NCBI RefSeq assembly: GCF_018131225.1
Contig: NZ_JAFCMM010000001.1
Span: forward strand, 1,364,001-1,428,000
Direction of reading: 5' to 3'
Length of the DNA: 64,000 bases
From: Bradyrhizobium sp. U87765 SZCCT0048
GTDB lineage: Bacteria; Pseudomonadota; Alphaproteobacteria; Rhizobiales; Xanthobacteraceae
The translations under genes were made by a program, and so were the position numbers. This document shows positions 17,802 through 25,923 of this stretch, piece after piece (position 1 is the stretch's first letter; every line of letters starts with the position of its first letter). Below the pieces are notes generated by a model. That model was not told where the DNA came from. It worked only from the letters and a program-made list of their open reading frames with translations, and searched no databases.

Positions 17802-18212
17802 TCAGGCGGAGTATGAAGAGATTTCGATCAGGCTGCCATCCGGATCACGGCAATACACCGATGCGAGAACGCCGCGCGCGCCCTGCTTGGCGACCGGCCC
17901 CTCCGCAATCGCGACACCACAGGCCTGCAGATGCCGCACCACCTCGTCGGGCGAGGCGGTCGTCAGGAAGCAGAGATCGTCGCTGCCCGCAGTCTCGTGG
18001 TCGGCCGTGAACCACTCGACCTTGTCGGCCGTCAGCGGGCGGAGATTGATCTTCTGATGGCCGAACACCATCGATACACGCGGCGGCTTGCCCTGCCCCG
18101 GATCGAAATCCCGGCGCTCCATGCCCAGCACTTTTTGGTACCACCTCGCTGAAATTTCCACGTCGCGAACATTGAGGACGAGATGGTCGAGCGCAGTGAC
18201 GATGACGGACAT
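17802..18212 (-). CDS. VOC family protein (glyoxalase/bleomycin-resistance fold)
   Basis: A 136-residue single-domain vicinal oxygen chelate protein. It begins with the family opening ALDHLVLNVRDVEISARWY and ends with the second-module motif YCRDPDGSLIEI. Metal-binding His and Glu are at the expected places (H9 and the Glu in LIEIS). It may be a dioxygenase, lyase or drug-binding protein; the reaction cannot be told. It is transcribed just after the DUF3297 gene (17 bases), probably with it. Confidence 0.85.
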   Translation of the reverse strand: MSVIVTALDHLVLNVRDVEISARWYQKVLGMERRDFDPGQGKPPRVSMVFGHQKINLRPLTADKVEWFTADHETAGSDDLCFLTTASPDEVVRHLQACGVAIAEGPVAKQGARGVLASVYCRDPDGSLIEISSYSA

Positions 18213-18229
18213 CGGCGCCTCCGAAATAT

Positions 18230-18472
18230 TCAGGTCTTGTCGCGGAAATACGGCTCGACGGGACCGCTGAGCTTGATGGTCATCGGATTGCCGAAACGAT
18301 CCTTTGCCGTGCCGACCGGCACGCGTACCCAGCCCTCACTGACGCAGTACTCCTCGACGTTGTCCTTCTCGACTCCCTTGAAGCGGATGCCGATGTCCCG
18401 CGCCAGCACGTCGGCGTTGTAGTACGGGCTCTTCGGGTCGACGGACAGGCGGTCCGGAAGCTGGTCGGTCAT
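18230..18472 (-). CDS. DUF3297 family small protein
   Basis: An 80-residue soluble protein that matches the DUF3297 family as I know it: it opens LPDRLSVDPKSPYYN, has a central GIRFKGVEKDNVEEYC, and ends in GPVEPYFRDK. The family is widespread in proteobacteria and has no assigned function. It lies 17 bases before the VOC gene and is likely co-transcribed with it. Confidence 0.85.
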   Translation of the reverse strand: MTDQLPDRLSVDPKSPYYNADVLARDIGIRFKGVEKDNVEEYCVSEGWVRVPVGTAKDRFGNPMTIKLSGPVEPYFRDKT

Positions 18473-18543
18473 GACGGGAATCCTCAGGGTAGCGGTCGTT
18501 CAGCCCTGCTTACCGCGCAGCGCCGCTGCTGACAACGTTCGCC

Positions 18544-19419
18544 TCAGGCCGGGCCGTCGCCGGCCGCACGCAACGCCGTGAGCCCCTCACGGTAGGTCGG
18601 ATACTGCAGCGTGACGCCAAGCTCCGCGCGGGTGCGCTGGCTGTGCACCCGTTTGCACTCCATGAAGAAGCTGCGCGACATCGGCGTCATATCGGCCTCG
18701 TCGAAGGCAATTTCCGGCGGCGGCTGGACGCCGCACAGCGCTGCGGCGAACGTCACGACGTCCTGTGGCGGCGCCGGCTCGTCATCGGCGCCGTTGTAGA
18801 TCGCGCCGGCGCGCGGCCGCGCCAGCGACGCCTCGACGAGCTGCGCAACATCGGCGACATGAATGCGGTTGAAGACCTGCCCCGGCTTGACGATCCGCCG
18901 TGCCTTGCCCTCGGCCAGTTGCACGAGTTGGTTGCGCCCCGGCCCATAGATCCCCGAGAGGCGGAAGATATGGGTCGGGATGTCGCGCTCGGCACCAAAG
19001 GCCAGCCACTGCCGCTCGACCGCGAGACGCTCCCGAGAGCGGCCGTCGGACGGCGTCTCCGCCGTGCCCTCGTCAACCCAGCCGCCGCCGTGGTCGCCAT
19101 AGACGCCAACGGTCGAGAGATAGCCGATCCAGCGCAGGTGCGATGCTGCCGCGAGGTCCGCTCCATGGATGCGCAGCACCAGATCCTGCCCGCCCTGCGG
19201 CGGCACCGAGATCAGCACGGCATCGCTCGCGGCAAGATCCTCGGCGATCGCGGCATCGTGCTCCTCGCCGCTGAACAACCGCACGGTCAGGCCAGCATCG
19301 GACAGGCGTTCCGCCTTGGCGGCGGTGCGCACGGTTCCCGCCACGCCGGCGCCAGCAATCAGCAGACGCTGCGCGATGATCTCCGCCGAATAGCCAAGCC
19401 CGAAAATGAAGATCCGCAT
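18544..19419 (-). CDS. NAD(P)-binding SDR/epimerase-like protein (YeeZ-type)
   Basis: An extended-SDR-like protein of 291 residues with an N-terminal nucleotide-binding motif (FIFGLGYSAEIIA), STVGVYGDHGG, and RLSGIYGPGRN in the middle. The YeeZ group looks like a sugar-nucleotide epimerase but has no settled reaction. The ATG at 19419 has GAGGAG about 9 bases upstream; the longer frame before it lacks homology. It runs 64 bases downstream of the methyltransferase gene. Confidence 0.8.
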   Translation of the reverse strand: MRIFIFGLGYSAEIIAQRLLIAGAGVAGTVRTAAKAERLSDAGLTVRLFSGEEHDAAIAEDLAASDAVLISVPPQGGQDLVLRIHGADLAAASHLRWIGYLSTVGVYGDHGGGWVDEGTAETPSDGRSRERLAVERQWLAFGAERDIPTHIFRLSGIYGPGRNQLVQLAEGKARRIVKPGQVFNRIHVADVAQLVEASLARPRAGAIYNGADDEPAPPQDVVTFAAALCGVQPPPEIAFDEADMTPMSRSFFMECKRVHSQRTRAELGVTLQYPTYREGLTALRAAGDGPA

Positions 19420-19483
19420 ACCCGTACTGCTCCTCGCATTCACGGGCCTCCCTATGACAGGAAATGCGGCCGGCGTCGAATGC

Positions 19484-20071
19484 TCAGCCGATCCGGAGCG
19501 GCTTGCGGCGACTGATACGATAGACGGACGCCGGTGGAACATTGAGCAGCGCGCTGCCGATGCAGGTCGCCTTCAGGCCGAGACGGTCCAGCAGCGGCCG
19601 CGGTACCGGGCAGCGCGGACCATAGGTGAACTGGTAGAACGCGCCTCCCGGGCGCAGATAGTTGAATGCGCCTCCGAGAATCGCCATCATCTTGCGCGGC
19701 GTCATGTTGAGCAGCGGCAGGCCGCTCACCACCGCGCCGACCGACTGGCTGTCGAACAGGTTGTGCTGACTGATCTGCCCGGCATCCATCCACAATACCC
19801 GTGCGTCGGGAAAGCGCAGCTGCAGCAGCCGCACGAAATCCGAGCCGTACTCGATCAAGGCAAGATTCTCCTGCTGCACGCCGCGCGCGAGCAGCGCCTC
19901 GGTAAAGACACCGGTGCCCGGCCCCAGTTCGATCACCGGTCCGGTGTTCGGACCGATCTCGCTGGTGATCAGACGGGCCAGCGCCGCGCCCGACGGCGCG
20001 ATGGCGCCGACACGGGCCGGCTGCGTCACCCAGGCGCGAAAGAAGGAAAACACGTCGTTTGTTGTCATCAT
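19484..20071 (-). CDS. Class I SAM methyltransferase (phospholipid N-methyltransferase / KsgA-like)
   Basis: About 196 residues. The SAM-binding motif VIELGPGTGVFTEALL lies near residue 50, preceded by a helical opening with GAIAPSGAALARLI. This pattern is shared by bacterial phosphatidylethanolamine N-methyltransferases (PmtA, Rhodobacter/Sinorhizobium type) and rRNA adenine dimethylase-like proteins. The GLPLLN motif of the phospholipid group is present, so phosphatidylcholine synthesis is the best guess. Two adjacent ATGs (20071 and 20068) are possible starts and the ribosome site is weak. Confidence 0.72.
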   Translation of the reverse strand: MMTTNDVFSFFRAWVTQPARVGAIAPSGAALARLITSEIGPNTGPVIELGPGTGVFTEALLARGVQQENLALIEYGSDFVRLLQLRFPDARVLWMDAGQISQHNLFDSQSVGAVVSGLPLLNMTPRKMMAILGGAFNYLRPGGAFYQFTYGPRCPVPRPLLDRLGLKATCIGSALLNVPPASVYRISRRKPLRIG

Positions 20072-20163
20072 TCCGGCAATCCACTGCGATCGAAAAGGCT
20101 TCTGCCTTGTGACGCAGCCAGATGATGGGGACATTGCGATTCGCGGCGCACGCGCGAAAATAA

Positions 20164-21525
20164 CTACAGCACGGGAAACGACATCCGGAAGCAGGCGCCC
20201 TTGCCCGGCCCGCTTGCCACGGCGATCCGCCCGTTGTGGCGCTGCACGATCTCGCGGACGATGTTGAGCCCGAGGCCGACGCCGCGGTTGTGCGATTGCA
20301 GGCGATGGAACGGCTCGAAAATCCGTTCGTGGTGTTCCGGCGCAATCCCCGGTCCCTGATCGCACACCGCAATGGTGCCGGGCTGCTCGACGCTGATGGT
20401 GATGCTGCCCTTGCGCCCGCCATGCGCAATGGCGTTCTGCACGAGATTGATCACCGCGCGCTCGAGCGCAGCCTGGTCGCCCGTCACCATGACGGTCTCG
20501 GCCTCGCAGACGAACGACATCTCGTAGCCGGCCATGATTGCCAGCGGCGCGAGATCGGACGCCACACGGGCGCCGATGCCGACGAGGTCGACAGGTGCCA
20601 TGAGCTCGGGGTGCAGATCGAGGCGCTGCAAGTCGAGCAGTTGTTCCGCGAGCGTCGCCAGGCGCGACACGTCTTCCAGCAGGCGCTCCTTGTCGCCGCT
20701 GTCGATCAGGCCTTCGAGACGCGTCTGCAGGATCGCGATCGGCGTGCGCAACTCATGCGCCGCGTCGGTCAGGAAGCGCTTGTGCCGCTCGTAGCCGTGG
20801 TCGAGACGCCGCAACGCGCCGTTGAATGCATCGATCAGCGGAGCAACCTCGGCCGGCATATCGGCCGGCGACAGGCGCGCGCCGCGGCGATCGAAGTCGA
20901 CCCGGCCGGCCTGCGTGGCGGCATCGCCGAGCCCGGCGAGCGCACGGCGCACCACCACGGGGGTCGCGATCAATGTCGCCAGCGTCATCAGCAGCAGCGA
21001 CGGCAGGCCGATCGCGGCGAACAGCAACAGCCCGACCAGCACCGCCTTGCGCAGCGGCATCGGGCCCTGCGACGCGGTGAGGATCTGCACTGGCCCCGCC
21101 TCGGTGGTCACCCGCTTGAACCGCGCGGCATACCGATCGGGATCGTCGCCGATCTGCCAGCCAAGACGCCCCTGGCTGATCTGGTCGAGCGCGCCGCCGA
21201 TACCGGCGAAATCCGGCGGCACCACGCCCTCGGTCAGGACGTGATCCTGTCCATCACGCACGACGAACCACAGGCCGGGATCGTCGGCGCGCAGCGCCGC
21301 GAGATCCGCGGTCGCGCGCAGCGTCAGTCCACCGGACGCATTGCGTACGATCGCGGCCTGCACCACATCGATGACGCGGTCCTCGTCACGGTTGTCGATG
21401 AGATAGCCGGTGGCCCACATCGCCCCGATCACCAGCACGACCAGCGCGGTGAGCAGCGCCGCCTGCAGGGGAACGAGGCGCCAGATCAGACGCGACCGCA
21501 GGGAGCGGAGCGGCCGCTCGCTCAT
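20164..21525 (-). CDS. Sensor histidine kinase of a two-component pair
   Basis: A membrane kinase of 453 residues. One TM lies near residues 20-42, a periplasmic domain spans about 43-160, and a second TM lies near 165-190. HAMP-like linker, HisKA with phospho-accepting H257 (AAHELRTPIA) and an HATPase domain (NLVQNAIAHGG, CDQGPGIAP, GLGLNIVREI) follow. The ATG overlaps the response-regulator stop by 4 bases (ATGA), so the two are translationally coupled. The architecture resembles QseC/TctE sensors. The signal is unknown. Confidence 0.92.
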   Translation of the reverse strand: MSERPLRSLRSRLIWRLVPLQAALLTALVVLVIGAMWATGYLIDNRDEDRVIDVVQAAIVRNASGGLTLRATADLAALRADDPGLWFVVRDGQDHVLTEGVVPPDFAGIGGALDQISQGRLGWQIGDDPDRYAARFKRVTTEAGPVQILTASQGPMPLRKAVLVGLLLFAAIGLPSLLLMTLATLIATPVVVRRALAGLGDAATQAGRVDFDRRGARLSPADMPAEVAPLIDAFNGALRRLDHGYERHKRFLTDAAHELRTPIAILQTRLEGLIDSGDKERLLEDVSRLATLAEQLLDLQRLDLHPELMAPVDLVGIGARVASDLAPLAIMAGYEMSFVCEAETVMVTGDQAALERAVINLVQNAIAHGGRKGSITISVEQPGTIAVCDQGPGIAPEHHERIFEPFHRLQSHNRGVGLGLNIVREIVQRHNGRIAVASGPGKGACFRMSFPVL

Positions 21526-22196
21526 CGTGCGGGCTTCAGCAGATAGCCGATGCCCCGGATGGCATGAATCTCGAGGCCCGCTTCCGCATCGGTCAGCTTG
21601 CGGCGCAGCCGCGACACGTGCGTGTCCAGCGCATTCGACTGGATCTCGTCGTCGAAGCTGTACACCGCCTGCTCGAGCGAGGCGCGCTGCACCGTGCGCC
21701 CCATCCGCCGCAACAGCGTCTCCAGCACCAGCAGCTCGCGCCGCGGCAGGTTGAGTGCCTCACCCCCGACCGACGCGACTCGGTTGTCGAAGTCGAACGA
21801 CAGCCGGCCCGCCTGCATGATGTCGGCGGCCACATCCGCCGGGCGGCGCAGAATCGCCCGCAGCCGCGCCATCAGTTCCTCGATGGCGAACGGCTTGGCG
21901 AGATAGTCGTCGGCACCGGTGTTCAGTCCCGTCACCCGGTCGGCGAGGTCGCCGCGCGCGGTGAGCACGATGACCGGAACGCCGAGCCCCTTGGCCCGCA
22001 GGCGTGGAATCAGGCTGAGGCCGTCGCCGTCGGGCAGCTGGCGGTCGAGCAGGATCGCGCCATGAACGTCGACCGCCACCGCCTCGACGGCGTCGGCGAG
22101 CGTGCGCACATGATCGGTCACGATGTCATAGCGCTTGAGCGCGGTCCGCAGCGCTTCGGCCATTTCTGGCTCGTCTTCGACCAGCAAGATTCGCAA
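21522..22196 (-). CDS. OmpR/PhoB-family response regulator
   Basis: 224 residues: a receiver domain with phospho-acceptor D51 (ILLDRQLP) and switch lysine in DYLAKPF, then a winged-helix DNA-binding domain (SNALDTHVSRLRRKL, IRGIGYLL). The first codon appears to be TTG at 22194-22196 (reading LRILLVEDE), with no strong ribosome site; that is unusual but the receiver begins there. It is divergent from the SDR gene across 203 bases. That space holds tandem CACATT repeats (22232-22243), a possible self-binding site. Confidence 0.92.
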   Translation of the reverse strand: MRILLVEDEPEMAEALRTALKRYDIVTDHVRTLADAVEAVAVDVHGAILLDRQLPDGDGLSLIPRLRAKGLGVPVIVLTARGDLADRVTGLNTGADDYLAKPFAIEELMARLRAILRRPADVAADIMQAGRLSFDFDNRVASVGGEALNLPRRELLVLETLLRRMGRTVQRASLEQAVYSFDDEIQSNALDTHVSRLRRKLTDAEAGLEIHAIRGIGYLLKPAR

Positions 22197-22399
22197 AGTG
22201 ATACGCCAGCGTTGTCTGAGGTTCGATGTCTCACATTCACATTACGGCAACATTGCGCAGTGGACATCGCGTCGCACCGGCGGCAAAGTTCGGTTCCCAT
22301 CCTGTCTTTCATGGCCTCGACAATGGCCGGAGCGGCCCATCGGCGCAACGCCGCCGCCACAGCCGGTCTCACGAAGCCGGACAACCCGAGGTTTAGCAC

Positions 22400-23179
22400 A
22401 TGGACCTGCATCTGCGCGGACGACGCGTCCTCATCACCGGCGCTTCCAAGGGCATCGGCGCCGCCGCGGCCGAAGCCTTCGCCGAGGAAGGCTGCCACCT
22501 GCGCCTCGCCGCCCGCAACATCGATGCCCTCGAAACGCTGGCGGAACGCCTGCGCAAGGCCCATGGCATCGAGGTCTCGGTCCACGCGGTCGACCTGCGC
22601 CAGTCGGACCAGCTCGCCGCTCTGGCGGACGCCGCAGCCGACGTCGACGTGCTCGTCAACAATGCCGGCGACATCCCCGGAGGCTCGCTCGACAAGGTCG
22701 ACGAAGCCACCTGGCGGCATGCCTGGGACCTCAAGGTGTTCGGCTATATCAACCTGACGCGGCTGGTCTATGCTGCCATGAAGCGTCGCGGCCATGGCGT
22801 GATCATCAACGATATCGGCGCCGCCGGCGAATGGTTCGATGCCAACTACATCACCGGCAGCGCGGGCAACGCCGCGCTGATGGCCTTTACGCGTGCCCTT
22901 GGCGGCCAGAGCCTCAAGGATAACATCCGCGTCGTCGGCATCAATCCCGGACCGGTCGCAACCGATCGCATCATCGCCCTGTCGAAGCGCCAGGCCGCCG
23001 ACCGTTTCGGCGACGAGAATCGCCATGCCGAGATCATGGCCGGCTTTCCGCTCGGTCGCGCCGCCAAGCCGCGCGAGATCGCCGACATGATGGCGTTCCT
23101 GGCCTCCGATCGCTCCGGTTACACCAGCGGCGTCATTGTGACCATCGACGGCGGCATCACCGCCGGCGGTCGCCGCTGA
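22400..23179 (+). CDS. SDR family protein with degenerate catalytic motif
   Basis: A short-chain dehydrogenase-like protein of 259 residues with a normal cofactor motif (TGASKGIGAA) and NNAGDIPGG. At the active site Y150 is kept, but the usual lysine four residues later is S154 (YITGSAGN), and the serine normally about 13 residues before the tyrosine is replaced (N137). It may have altered or no dehydrogenase activity. A quinone-reductase-like gene follows 43 bases later, probably in the same operon. Confidence 0.88.
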   Translation: MDLHLRGRRVLITGASKGIGAAAAEAFAEEGCHLRLAARNIDALETLAERLRKAHGIEVSVHAVDLRQSDQLAALADAAADVDVLVNNAGDIPGGSLDKVDEATWRHAWDLKVFGYINLTRLVYAAMKRRGHGVIINDIGAAGEWFDANYITGSAGNAALMAFTRALGGQSLKDNIRVVGINPGPVATDRIIALSKRQAADRFGDENRHAEIMAGFPLGRAAKPREIADMMAFLASDRSGYTSGVIVTIDGGITAGGRR

Positions 23180-23222
23180 CGTCAACGACACAGACGCCAA
23201 CGACACAACGGAGCCCTCGCCC

Positions 23223-24194
23223 ATGAAGGCCTACGTTTACGCGACCGGCGGCGCAGCGATCGCCGACGTTCCCGAGCCCGCCGCTCCGCAGGGGCCTCAG
23301 GTGCTGATCCGCGTCCATGCCTGCGGTCTCAACCGCGCCGACATCGGCATGACCAGGGGCCATGCCCATGGCGCGGCCGGCGGCCCCGGCACCGTGCTCG
23401 GCATGGAATGGGCCGGCGAGGTTACTGCCGTCGGTCCGGAGGCGCGAGGCGTCGCGGTCGGCGACCGCGTCATGGGATCGGGGGCAGCAGCATTCGCCGC
23501 CCACACCCTTGCGGACCATGGCCGCCTGTTCCCGATCCCCGATGGCATGAGCTACGAAGAAGCAGCGACACTGCCGCTCGCGCTGACCACCATGCACAAC
23601 GCCGTTGTCACCAACGGCATGCTGCAGGACGGGCAGTCCGTGCTGGTCCAGGGGGCGAGCTCCGGCGTCGGGCTGATGGCGCTGCAGATCGCACGGCTGA
23701 AGGGCGCGAGGCCCGTGATCGGCTCGTCGACCACCCCTGAGCGCCGCAGCCAGCTCGCGCGCTTCGGCGCCGATCTCGCGATCGATTCCCGTGACGGTGG
23801 CTGGGTCGACCGGGTGCTGGCCGCGACCGAGGGCCGTGGCGTCGACCTGATCATCGACCAGATCTCCGGCAGCGTGGCGAACCAGAACCTGCGCGCGACC
23901 CGCGTCCTCGGCCGCATCGTCAATGTCGGACGGCTCGGCGGCAGCCATGCCGATTTCGATTTCGACACCCACGCGGCGCGGCGCATCACCTATGTCGGCG
24001 TCACCTTCCGCAGCCGCACAATGGAGGAGATCCGCGCGATCTTCCGCGCGGTTCGCGACGACATCTGGCCCGCGGTCGAAAGCGGCCACTTGAAACTGCC
24101 AATCGATCGCGTGTTCCCGTTCGCGGAGATCGGCGCAGCGTTCGCGCACATGGCCGCCAACCGTCATCTCGGCAAGATCGTCGTCGCGCTGTAG
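23223..24194 (+). CDS. Quinone oxidoreductase-like MDR protein (zinc-free)
   Basis: A 323-residue NADPH-dependent medium-chain reductase. It has a GroES-like N-terminal half (LIRVHACGLNRADIG) and a Rossmann half with VLVQGASSGVGLMALQIA. The zinc cysteine clusters of true alcohol dehydrogenases are absent, which fits the QOR/CrtQ-type NADPH:quinone reductase group. GGAG lies about 9 bases upstream of the ATG. It follows the unusual SDR, and the two may work on the same carbonyl or enone compound. Confidence 0.87.
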   Translation: MKAYVYATGGAAIADVPEPAAPQGPQVLIRVHACGLNRADIGMTRGHAHGAAGGPGTVLGMEWAGEVTAVGPEARGVAVGDRVMGSGAAAFAAHTLADHGRLFPIPDGMSYEEAATLPLALTTMHNAVVTNGMLQDGQSVLVQGASSGVGLMALQIARLKGARPVIGSSTTPERRSQLARFGADLAIDSRDGGWVDRVLAATEGRGVDLIIDQISGSVANQNLRATRVLGRIVNVGRLGGSHADFDFDTHAARRITYVGVTFRSRTMEEIRAIFRAVRDDIWPAVESGHLKLPIDRVFPFAEIGAAFAHMAANRHLGKIVVAL

Positions 24195-24302
24195 CAGCTT
24201 CAACCGCGAATAAGTTGCAAGAGCAAACATAGATGTTGAGTCCGCACCCGTGCGCGGATTCGCGGCTTTGATGGCGGCGGACGGACTGCTAAACCCGCCG
24301 CC

Positions 24303-25682
24303 ATGAGCACCGCCACCTCCTCCGTCAAAACCCGCGTCGCCGCCATCTCGATCCTCGCCAGCGCCAGCATGGCGGCGATCAAGCTCGTCGTCGGCCTTGC
24401 GATCGGCAGCATCGCGCTGATCTCGGAGGCTTTGCACAGCGGCATCGATCTCGTCGCCACCGTCATCACCTGGGCCGTGGTCCGCGTCTCCGACAAGCCC
24501 GCAGACGCCGAGCACCACTACGGTCACGGCAAGCTGGAAAGTCTGTCAGCGCTCGGCGTCATCGCGATGCTCTACATTCTCGCAGGCGGCATTGTCGTCG
24601 AAGCGTTCAGCCGGCTGCGCGAGGGAACGACGCCGACAACGATCTCGGCGCTTCCCTTTGTCGTTCTCGTGGTCGACATCGCGGTCAACCTCTGGCGCGC
24701 CCGGGCCCTGCACCAGACCGCCCGCGATACCAAGAGCCAGGCGCTCGAAGCCGACGCGCTGCACTTCGCCTCGGACGTGTTCGGCTCGGTCGCCGTCATC
24801 ATCGGCCTGTCGCTGTTCGCCCTCGGCTTCCACTGGGGCGATGCCGCCGCAGCCCTCGGCGTCGCGGTGATGATCTCCCTGCTCGGCCTGCGCCTTGCCC
24901 GCTCGACCGTCGAGACCCTGCTCGACCAGGCGCCCAAGGGCGCCGCCGAGACTGCGGAAGCGGCGATCCGGGCCGTCCCCGGCATCATCGACATCGAGCG
25001 GCTGCGGGTGCGCATGGTCGGCGCCACGCATTTCATCGACGCCACCGTGAAGGTGCCACGCACCTACCCGCTCGATCGGATCGCCGTCATCAAGCTGAAG
25101 GCCCAGGAGGCGGTGGCCGCGGCCCTGCACGACGTCGATCTCAGCTTCACGGCGGAGCCGGTGGCCCGCGACAGCGAGACCGTGCGCGACCGCATCATGG
25201 TGATCGCCCGCAACCGCGGCCTCGCGATCCATCATGTCACGGTGCACGATCTCGGCGGCAGGCTAACCATCGGCATCGACCTCGAGGTCGATGCCGACAT
25301 GGCCCTGGTCGACGCCCACGGCATCACGCTCCACCTCGAACAGGCGATCCGCGACGAGTTCGGCGCCGACGTCGAGGTCGACACCCACATCGAGCCGCTC
25401 GAGCCGGAACTGCCGCAGGGCGTCGACGCCGCGGCCGAAGACACCGCCCGCATCCACGAAGCGCTCACCGGGATCGCCGCCGAGGGCGGCGCCATCCACG
25501 ACATCCACAACGTCAGGGTTCGCGACACCGACGCCGGCCAGATCGTCAACTTCCACTGCCGGGCCAGCGCCACCATGAGCGTGATCGAGGTCCATCGCCA
25601 CGCCGACGCGATCGAGCGGTCGTTGCGGCGCGCCTTCCCCTGCGTCAAGCGCGTCATCAGCCACGCCGAACCGGAACGCTGA
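24303..25682 (+). CDS. Cation diffusion facilitator (CDF) with enlarged cytoplasmic domain
   Basis: A Zn/Fe/Mn-type efflux transporter. About six TM helices occupy residues 1-200. The paired metal-site motifs are H-x-x-x-D in LISEALHSGIDL and again in DALHFASDVFG. At 459 residues it is about 150 longer than a normal CDF protein. Beyond the first cytoplasmic dimerisation domain (about 205-290) two further similar-looking His/Asp-rich modules can be seen (about 290-370 and 375-455). They probably sense or bind metal. The gene stands alone upstream of the PleC-like kinase. Confidence 0.88.
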   Translation: MSTATSSVKTRVAAISILASASMAAIKLVVGLAIGSIALISEALHSGIDLVATVITWAVVRVSDKPADAEHHYGHGKLESLSALGVIAMLYILAGGIVVEAFSRLREGTTPTTISALPFVVLVVDIAVNLWRARALHQTARDTKSQALEADALHFASDVFGSVAVIIGLSLFALGFHWGDAAAALGVAVMISLLGLRLARSTVETLLDQAPKGAAETAEAAIRAVPGIIDIERLRVRMVGATHFIDATVKVPRTYPLDRIAVIKLKAQEAVAAALHDVDLSFTAEPVARDSETVRDRIMVIARNRGLAIHHVTVHDLGGRLTIGIDLEVDADMALVDAHGITLHLEQAIRDEFGADVEVDTHIEPLEPELPQGVDAAAEDTARIHEALTGIAAEGGAIHDIHNVRVRDTDAGQIVNFHCRASATMSVIEVHRHADAIERSLRRAFPCVKRVISHAEPER

Positions 25683-25923
25683 ACACTGCGCCTTCCGATG
25701 CAGCATCAACGAAGCGCATGCGTCACGCGACGTTCCTGTTTCGGACTCACGTCAACATCAATCACGCGCGGGAAATCTCTTTGGGACAACTTTTTTCCGC
25801 GTTAATGAATCGTTGACTCTCGACAGGCCGAAAAATCTGGACTCAAATAGCCATGATTCGGAGTGATGCAGAGTTCATCCTTCCGGTCGTTGGGCGGGGT
25901 ATATTCCGGAAGGGGGTCACGGC
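25683..25923 (+). promoter_or_regulatory. Upstream region of the PleC-like kinase with CtrA-like box and GANTC cluster
   Basis: AT-richer intergenic DNA. It holds TTAA-N7-TTGAC at 25802-25817, one base from the CtrA consensus TTAA-N7-TTAAC. It also has five GANTC sites (25744, 25807, 25815, 25840, 25855), the methylation target of CcrM. An inverted repeat CTTCCGG (25880-25886) / CCGGAAG (25906-25912) overlaps the ribosome site of the kinase gene. Confidence 0.55.
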
